In this document: one piece after another, positions 57,995 to 64,000 of the stretch
Layout of the letters: each line of letters starts with the position of its first letter
Numbering within the stretch: position 1 is the stretch's first letter
Source: Streptomyces canus
Lineage (GTDB): Bacteria; Actinomycetota; Actinomycetes; Streptomycetales; Streptomycetaceae
Direction of reading: 5' to 3'
DNA length: 64,000 nt
Assembly (NCBI RefSeq): GCF_030815415.1
Contig: NZ_JAUSWW010000001.1
Location: 1,674,001-1,738,000 of the forward strand
Translations under genes and position numbers: made by a program
The notes under the pieces: generated by a model
What the model saw: the letters and a program-made list of their open reading frames with translations, nothing else
The model's database searches: none
What the model was told of the DNA's origin: nothing

Positions 57995-58274
57995 CGAGCC
58001 CTCCCGGGGGCATGTCGTCGGATCATCCCTCGGCGATCACCGTGCGACAGCCTGCCGTCGTCGGACACATCGCGTCAAGCGGAGCTGACTGTGAGTCAAC
58101 CCTTCGGTGTCGCAAAGGAGTTCGAAAAGATCGGGAAACGGGGGGAGATGCGGAACCGCCGCCTCTATAGTGACCGCCGCGACCGACGTGAGCTCCCCAA
58201 CTGCCGCCCAGAGGAGGGCTGTTGTTACTCCACCCTGCCGCCAGAACCCGCCCGCTGCCCGGGGCGGGAGGCTG

Positions 58275-59252
58275 ATGGCCAGAGAAGGAGCCCGCCCCGC
58301 CTACGATCCCGCAGGCCACGACACCGCACTGCGCGCCACCCTCCAGGAGTTACGCACGGGGCGCTGGATGTCGATGCGCCGGCTCCTCACGGAGACCACG
58401 GCCTGGTGGCAGTGGACCCGGCGCACCCAGGTCCTCGCCACCGCGGCCGCCGGCACCGACGTGGTGCGCACCTGGCTCGAGGAGGAACCGCACAGCGTCC
58501 CGGCCACGGTGATGCATGCCAGGGTCTGCGTGGAACGGGCGTTGCGGGCACACCGCGAGGGCCACCCCCACACCCTCGACCTGTGGCACGAGGCCTGGCG
58601 GGCGAGCCACACCGCGACCCGGGCCGCCCCGCCGGACCCCGTCCCCTGGGTGTGTCTGATGGCGCTGGCCCGGCTCGACCGGGAGCGGCAGTGGGCCGAG
58701 CACCGGGTGGCACCGCCCGGGCCGATGCTGCCGCCAGGCCCGTGGGGACTGCTCGCCGAGGCCGACAAGCGCGACCCGTACAACCGCGAGGCCCACCACC
58801 GGATGCTCCAGTTCCTCTACGAGCACGGCACCTCGGGACGGCTCGCGGAGGCCGCCGGTTACGCGCACTGGGCCGCCGACACCGCTCCCCCGGGCTCCGC
58901 GCTGCACCTCCTGCCGCTCTACGTCCGGGTCGAGCGCTACCGCCGCTCCGGCGGCCGCGACGCAGCGCTCGACCTGCACTGGGTCGCCGAGGACGCCACC
59001 CGCGAGGCCCAGCGCGCACTGTACGCCTGGTTCGAGCAGACCTTCACCGCCGAGCGCTCCCTGCTGGACCTGAACCATGTCGCCCACGCCCTGTGGGGAG
59101 CCCTCCAATTCACCGACGCCACACGGCTGTTCGAAGCGCTCGGCCCGTACTGGACGCCCCAACCCTGGGCGTACCGCACCCCCGATCAGGGCGACACCGC
59201 CCAGGCCGTGGAGATCTTCCTCCAGGCCCGGGCGCGCTGCCGCCCCGCGTGA
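58275..59252 (+). CDS. Conserved hypothetical TPR-like helical protein
   Basis: A 325-aa helical protein without signal or membrane segment, rich in Trp and Arg. Repeating helix pairs (ATVMHARVCVERALRAHREG, HTLDLWHEAWRASHTATRA, HHRMLQFLYEHGTSGRLAEAAGYAHWAADTA) resemble TPR or alpha-solenoid units. I do not know a function. The start ATG 58275 follows GGGAGG; upstream codons to 58107 look non-coding. The APC permease begins 26 bp downstream with its own GGAGG, so the two are probably co-transcribed. Confidence 0.72.
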   Translation: MAREGARPAYDPAGHDTALRATLQELRTGRWMSMRRLLTETTAWWQWTRRTQVLATAAAGTDVVRTWLEEEPHSVPATVMHARVCVERALRAHREGHPHTLDLWHEAWRASHTATRAAPPDPVPWVCLMALARLDRERQWAEHRVAPPGPMLPPGPWGLLAEADKRDPYNREAHHRMLQFLYEHGTSGRLAEAAGYAHWAADTAPPGSALHLLPLYVRVERYRRSGGRDAALDLHWVAEDATREAQRALYAWFEQTFTAERSLLDLNHVAHALWGALQFTDATRLFEALGPYWTPQPWAYRTPDQGDTAQAVEIFLQARARCRPA

Positions 59253-59277
59253 TCCCCCACCAGTCCCGGAGGTACGC

Positions 59278-60795
59278 ATGTCCCGCACCACCGACGGCCG
59301 CCCACCGCACGACGAGGAGCAGCGCCTGCGCGAACTCGGCTACCGGCCGGTCCTCGCCCGGCGCATGGGCGGCTTCGGCAACTTCGCGATCAGCTTCTCG
59401 GTGATCTCGATCCTGTCCGGCTGCATGACCCTGTACGGCTTCGGGCTCGGCGCGGGCGGCCCCGCGGTGATGCTGTGGGGCTGGGCCGGCGTCGGCCTGT
59501 TCGTCCTGTGCGTGGGCCTCGCGCTCGCCGAGGTCACCAGCGCGTACCCGACATCCGGCGCGCTCTACTACATGGCGGACCGGCTCGGCGGCCGCCGCTG
59601 GGGCTGGTACACAGGTTGGCTGAATCTGCTCGGTCTGCTGGGTGCGATCGCCGGCATCGACTACGGCGCGGCCCTGTTCGCGGGCGCGTTCGCCAATCTC
59701 CAGTGGGGCTTCGAGCCGACGCCGGAGAAGACGATGCTCATCTTCGTCGTGATCCTGCTGCTGCACGCCGTACTGAACCTCTTCGGCGTGCGCCTGGTCA
59801 GCGTCCTCAACTCCATCAGCGTGTGGTGGCACCTGGCGGGCGTCGCGCTCATCGTCGGCGCGCTGGCGGTCGTCCCGGACCACCACCAGTCGCCGTCCTT
59901 CGTCTTCACCGAGTTCGTCAACGACACCGGCTGGTCGAGCCCCTTGTACGTGGCGGCGATCGGCCTGCTCCTGGCCCAGTACACGTTCTCCGGCTACGAC
60001 GCCTCCGCCCATCTGTCCGAGGAGACCTCCAACGCCTCCGTGTCGGCCGCGAAGGGCATCGTCCGCTCCATCTGGGTCTCCTGGATAGCGGGCTTCGTCC
60101 TGCTCGCCGGTCTCACCTTCGCCATCCAGGACTACGACGCCACCCGGGCCACCGACACCGGGGTGCCGCCGGCGCAGATCCTGCTGGACGGCCTCGGCAC
60201 GGACGGCGCCAGCGCGCTCCTCGTCGTGGTGATCGTCGCCCAGCTGTTCTGCGGCAACGCCGAAGTCGCCGCCGCCAGCCGGATGGTGTTCGCGTTCAGC
60301 CGGGACGGCGCACTGCCGGGCTCGGCCCTGTGGCGCAAGGTCAGCGCCCGCACCCAGACCCCGGTCGCGGCCGTGTGGCTGTCGGTCTCGGTGGCCGGCC
60401 TCCTCGCCCTGCCGTCCCTGTACTCGGCGACGGCGTACGGCGCGGTCACCGCCATCAACGTCATCGGCATCACCCCCGCGTACGCCATCCCCGTACTGCT
60501 GCGGCTGCGCGCGGGCGACCGGTTCCAGCCGGGCCCCTGGAGCCTGGGGCGGTGGAGCAGACCGATCGGGTGGGTCGCGGTGGTGTGGGTGGCGTTCGTC
60601 ACGGTGCTCTTCTGTCTGCCGCAGTCCTCGCCGGTGACGGTCGACACGATGAACTACGCGTCCGTGGCCCTCGCCGTCGTACTCGTTCTCGCCACCGTGT
60701 GGTGGTACGCCGCCCGCCGTTCGTACGGGACGCCCACCACGGCGGCGTACGGCTCCGACCGTGACCAGGCGGAACTGGCCGAGGGAATCGTCTGA
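59278..60795 (+). CDS. APC superfamily amino acid permease
   Basis: A 505-aa membrane protein with twelve hydrophobic helices. The APC start is RRMGGFGNFAISFSVISILSGCMTLYGFG, with conserved ALAEVTSAYPTSGALYYMADRL, and helix VIGLLLAQYTFSGYDASAHLSEET around residue 230. It resembles the GABA/choline permease group (AmtA/BAT1-like). The substrate is likely a small amine or amino acid. The start ATG 59278 has GGAGG. Confidence 0.9.
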   Translation: MSRTTDGRPPHDEEQRLRELGYRPVLARRMGGFGNFAISFSVISILSGCMTLYGFGLGAGGPAVMLWGWAGVGLFVLCVGLALAEVTSAYPTSGALYYMADRLGGRRWGWYTGWLNLLGLLGAIAGIDYGAALFAGAFANLQWGFEPTPEKTMLIFVVILLLHAVLNLFGVRLVSVLNSISVWWHLAGVALIVGALAVVPDHHQSPSFVFTEFVNDTGWSSPLYVAAIGLLLAQYTFSGYDASAHLSEETSNASVSAAKGIVRSIWVSWIAGFVLLAGLTFAIQDYDATRATDTGVPPAQILLDGLGTDGASALLVVVIVAQLFCGNAEVAAASRMVFAFSRDGALPGSALWRKVSARTQTPVAAVWLSVSVAGLLALPSLYSATAYGAVTAINVIGITPAYAIPVLLRLRAGDRFQPGPWSLGRWSRPIGWVAVVWVAFVTVLFCLPQSSPVTVDTMNYASVALAVVLVLATVWWYAARRSYGTPTTAAYGSDRDQAELAEGIV

Positions 60796-60924
60796 GCGGG
60801 GGCGTCCGCCCCCAGGCCGTCTACGAACTCCTGTGCCGGATACGGCAGGATGAGCGGTCGCGCCCGTCGTGGCGCCGCACGGTCCGCGCGGCCGCTCATC
60901 CAGCACTTCCGAACAGGTGGCAAT

Positions 60925-62028
60925 GTGACAGCATTTCAACGGGATCTCACCATGGACGACCTGGTCGTCCCCGGAATCGCCGTGGTCGCGGGCCTGGTTG
61001 CCGCGTTCCTGCTGCGGATCCTGCTCAAGTGGCTGGGCAAGCACGCCGACCGCACGAAGTGGAGCGGTGACGACGTCATCGTGGCCGCACTGCGCACGGT
61101 GGTGCCCGCGGCGGCGATCGCGGGCGGCATCGCCATCGCCGCGGCGGCGCTGCCGCTGACGAAGGCGACCCAGCGCACCACCAACCAGGTTCTGACCGTT
61201 CTGCTGATCTTCGTGGTCACGGTGGCGGCGGCCAGGCTGGTGGCCAGCCTGATGCGGTCGGTCACCCAGTCCCGTCCCGGCGTCGCCGGCTCGGCCACGA
61301 TCTTCGTCAACATCACGCGCGTGCTGGTGCTGGCGATCGGCTTCCTGGTGGTGCTGCAGACCCTGGGCGTCTCCATAGCGCCGATGCTCACCGCCCTCGG
61401 CGTCGGCGGCTTGGCGGTCGCGCTCGCCCTCCAGGACACCCTCGCCAACCTCTTCGCGGGCATCCACATCCTCGCCTCCAAGACCGTCCAGCCCGGTGAC
61501 TACATCCGGCTGAGCAGCGGCGAGGAGGGCTATGTCGAGGACATCAACTGGCGTCAGACGACGGTCCGGGCGCTCTCCAACAACCTCGTCGTCATCCCCA
61601 ACGGGGAGCTCGCGAAGTCGAACATGACCAACTTCATGCGCCCCGAGCAGCAGTTGACGATCCTGGTCCAGGTCGGGGTCGCCTACGACAGCGACCTGGA
61701 GCACGTCGAGCGGGTGACCATCGAGGTCGTCGCCGAGGTGATGACCGAGATCACCGGCGCGGTCCCCGACCACGAACCGCTGGTCCGCTTCCACACCTTC
61801 GGCGACTCCCGGATCGGCTTCACGGTCATCCTGGGCGTCGGCGAGTTCAGCGACCAGTTCCGCATCAAGCACGAGTTCATCAAGCGCCTGCACAAGCGCT
61901 ACCGCGCGGAGGGCATCCGCATCCCCGCGCCGACGCGCACGGTGGCCCTTCAGCAGGGTGCCGTGGTCATCCCGCAGCAGCGAGGTGCCGGGGAAGCGGG
62001 CGAAGTGACCGCCGCCCGCTTCGACTGA
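60925..62028 (+). CDS. MscS-family mechanosensitive channel
   Basis: A 367-aa protein with N-terminal helices, then the MscS pore region: GVGGLAVALALQDTLANLFAGIHILASKTVQPGDYI. The beta-domain follows with EGYVEDINWRQTTVRALSNNLVVIPNG and SNMTNFMRPEQQ. It releases osmolytes during hypo-osmotic shock. The start is GTG 60925 after AGGTGG; ATG 60952 is an alternative. The tail after ~340 is variable. Confidence 0.92.
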   Translation: MTAFQRDLTMDDLVVPGIAVVAGLVAAFLLRILLKWLGKHADRTKWSGDDVIVAALRTVVPAAAIAGGIAIAAAALPLTKATQRTTNQVLTVLLIFVVTVAAARLVASLMRSVTQSRPGVAGSATIFVNITRVLVLAIGFLVVLQTLGVSIAPMLTALGVGGLAVALALQDTLANLFAGIHILASKTVQPGDYIRLSSGEEGYVEDINWRQTTVRALSNNLVVIPNGELAKSNMTNFMRPEQQLTILVQVGVAYDSDLEHVERVTIEVVAEVMTEITGAVPDHEPLVRFHTFGDSRIGFTVILGVGEFSDQFRIKHEFIKRLHKRYRAEGIRIPAPTRTVALQQGAVVIPQQRGAGEAGEVTAARFD

Positions 62029-62086
62029 GCCCTTACAAAGTCGCCGAGTTGTCGTGGTATCCGCTCGGCCGACTCTCGGGCCGGCG

Positions 62087-62103
62087 CGGTGACTAGTTCA
62101 CCG
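62087..62103 (+). terminator. Hairpin after the MscS gene
   Basis: CGGTGA (62087-62092), a 5-nt loop and TCACCG (62098-62103) form a perfect 6-bp stem 58 bp past the stop. The remainder up to the tnpB start (62104-62326) shows no gene. A TTAC at 62034-62037 and a GGCCGGGGAGGTATCC stretch near 62160 could be insertion-element boundary or remnant. Confidence 0.45.
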
Positions 62104-62326
62104 GCGTCACTGTCCAGTCCGGGGGGCCGGGCATCCGCTGGGGAGGACATCTCGACCTTCAGGCCGGGGAGGTATCCGGCTTCCCGGCCGGCCGAGCAGG
62201 AGAAGGCGAATCGCCGCTTGAAGATTCGGCACTCCCCACGGGAGCACCAAGAGCGACCTCCAACAGATGCAGGATCTCGGAGTTGACGGACCGCCGATCA
62301 ATTGCGGCCTGAGCTGTCAGCCGGGC

Positions 62327-63498
62327 GTGCAGGACGCCGGGCACGCCCGGTACACCTACCGACTTCGCATGTCGTCCACGGCCCGTGCTGCTCTGATGGC
62401 GGAGTGGGACAGGTGCCGCTGGATCTGGAACGAGTGCGTGGCTCGCTCGAAGAAGGCACACACCGAAGGCGAGAAGGTCGGGCCCGCTGGACTGGACAAG
62501 ATGTTGACCAAGGCCCGCGCGGTCACGCCTTGGTTGGCCGAGGGCTCCAGCGTTCCGCAACAGCAACTCATCCGCGACTTCGGCAAGTCACGCGCCAAGG
62601 CAGTCAAGGACATCAAGGAACGGCTGCCGATGCACCAGCGTGCCGGGATGCCGAGGTACAAGAAGAAGCACGAGTCGCCGCCAACCCTGAACTACACCCG
62701 CCGCGGCTTCCGTATCAAGGACGGCAAACTGCATGTGGCAGGCGGCGTCGCTCTGACCGTCGTGTGGTCGCGGCAGCTGCCCGCCGCCCCCTCGTCCGTC
62801 CGGGTCTATCAGGACACCTTGGGACACTGGTACTGCTCATTCGTGGTCCCCGTCCAGGCCGAACCACCGCCAGAGACCGGTCGCGTCATCGGTGTCGACT
62901 GGGGCGTGAGGGAGACGGCAACCACCACGAGCACCTCGCACGACCTGTCACACCCCGAACACGGCAGGAAGACCCAGGAGAAGCCGGCCCGCTACGACCG
63001 GATGATGGCCCGACGCAGGCCGAAGCAGGGGCAGGCTGCCTCAAAGGGATACCGAGAGGCCGGACGCCTGCGGGCCAAGCTGCACAAGAAGGTCGCCCGG
63101 CAGCGTCAGGACACGGGCCGCAAGTGGGCGAAGAAGACGGTGACCGACCATGACACCCTCGCGGTAGAGGACTTCAAGCCGAAGTTCCTCGCCAAGACCA
63201 CCATGGCCAGAAAAGCCGCTGACGCTGCCATCGGCGCCACCGAACAGGCCCTGATCGAGATGGGACGCAAGCACGCACGCCGCGTGCACCTGGTACACCC
63301 CGCGTACACCACGATGGACTGCGCGCAATGCGGAGCGAGAGCCAAGCACGTACTGCCGCTGGGTGAGCGCACTTACACTTGCACCGCGTGCGGAGCCGTA
63401 TCCCCCAGGGACAAGAAGCACATGTGATGCTCGTCCGGGCGGGTCTGACCCCGGCTGGCGCTGATCGCGTAAGACTCGATCACTCGATCACTCGTTGA
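62327..63498 (+). pseudogene. tnpB: IS605/IS1341-type TnpB, frameshifted at RuvC-III
   Basis: GTG 62327 opens the TnpB N-domain (ARYTYRLRMSSTARAALMAEWDRCRWIWNE). RuvC-I GVDWGVRETATT (near residue 194), RuvC-II AVEDFKPKFLAK and the zinc ribbon CAQCG...CTACG are intact. At RuvC-III (SPRDKN expected) one base is missing after position ~63413. As sequenced, the protein ends KKHM at 63427 (366 aa). Shifting frame restores AHVMLVRAGLTPAGADRVR to the stop at 63498. TnpB is the RNA-guided nuclease ancestor of Cas12. No tnpA is adjacent. The catalytic Asp remains but its helix is lost, so the copy is probably dead unless this is a read error. Confidence 0.85.
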
Positions 63499-63523
63499 GC
63501 GACCGAGCGGCGTGAGCCAGGAG

Positions 63524-63553
63524 TCCTCCTGCTGCAGCCGGAGGAGCAGTCAA
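63524..63553 (+). mobile_element. Probable right end of the tnpB element (omega-RNA 3' hairpin and TCAA)
   Basis: TCCTCC (63524-63529), a 10-nt loop and GGAGGA (63540-63545), then GCAG and TCAA (63550-63553). IS605-group right ends carry a subterminal hairpin followed by a TCAA-type tetranucleotide, and the omega-RNA guide begins directly after it. The sequence from 63554 would be the guide. The rest of the gap to 63780 has no other gene I can see. Confidence 0.5.
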
Positions 63554-63621
63554 TCTGGTGCGATATCTCATGGGCCCGCTTTCGTTCGGGCGGCCGAGCG
63601 GTCGGCCCAGCCGTCGCGTGA

Positions 63622-64000
<379 letters not shown>

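Overview
The window is high-GC actinobacterial chromosome, almost certainly Streptomyces. The evidence is the strong G/C third-position bias, many GTG starts, GGAGG-type ribosome binding sites, and a lysX, SpoIIE/HATPase phosphatase, DUF5302, glgA/glgC, gnd and monomeric-type icd gene set typical of that genus. I see no rRNA, tRNA, CRISPR array, prophage or secondary-metabolite core genes. The only mobile-element trace is one decayed IS605/IS1341-type tnpB near the right edge.

Layout. 1-4.4 kb: end of a class F sortase, a polysaccharide deacetylase and the two-headed LysX. 4.5-7.5 kb: a UspA protein, an alpha/beta hydrolase divergent from a MarR regulator with two near-identical palindromic operators between them, and a CapA-like lipoprotein. 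7.6-10.9 kb: an ECF sigma factor with its own ECF-type promoter, a 178-bp nested palindromic element, a hypothetical protein, a zinc-finger anti-sigma factor and a lipoprotein. 10.9-16.7 kb: Fpg/Nei glycosylase, PAS-GAF-SpoIIE-HATPase regulator, DUF6777 protein and a lipase-maturation-factor membrane protein.

16.6-29.7 kb is the most coherent block: L-fucose scavenging. A minus-strand operon encodes a sugar ABC importer (binding protein, double ATPase, permease) followed by the oxidative L-fucose pathway: fuconate dehydratase, SDR dehydrogenase, aldo/keto reductase, mutarotase and lactonase. Successive genes mostly overlap by 4 nt. A divergent GntR/FCD regulator has a palindromic site at the shared promoter. 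Just beyond lie a GH29 alpha-L-fucosidase and a GH20 hexosaminidase that would release the sugar from glycans outside the cell. Two genes of this system, the lactonase and the GH20, carry single-base frameshifts in C or G runs. They are either early pseudogenes or sequencing errors.

30-46.9 kb: amidase; a small group of a 57-aa peptide gene, a GNAT and a SUKH protein; a short HD-domain protein; SDRs; a WS/DGAT acyltransferase; glycogen genes glgA-glgC; a FhuF-type Fe-S protein; a DMT transporter; an Rpf-LysM-M23 wall hydrolase; gnd; and panD with small genes. 47-54 kb: a secreted GH2 beta-galactosidase with an inserted LamG-like domain, and an ABC exporter whose promoter has the geometry of a SoxR/MerR-activated promoter, divergent from a UPF0104-type flippase. 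54-58 kb: a three-gene translationally coupled glycerol-type cassette (FGGY kinase, GlpA-like Fe-S flavoprotein, second flavoprotein). 58-64 kb: a hypothetical protein with an APC permease, an MscS channel, the broken tnpB with a likely right end, and the start of icd.
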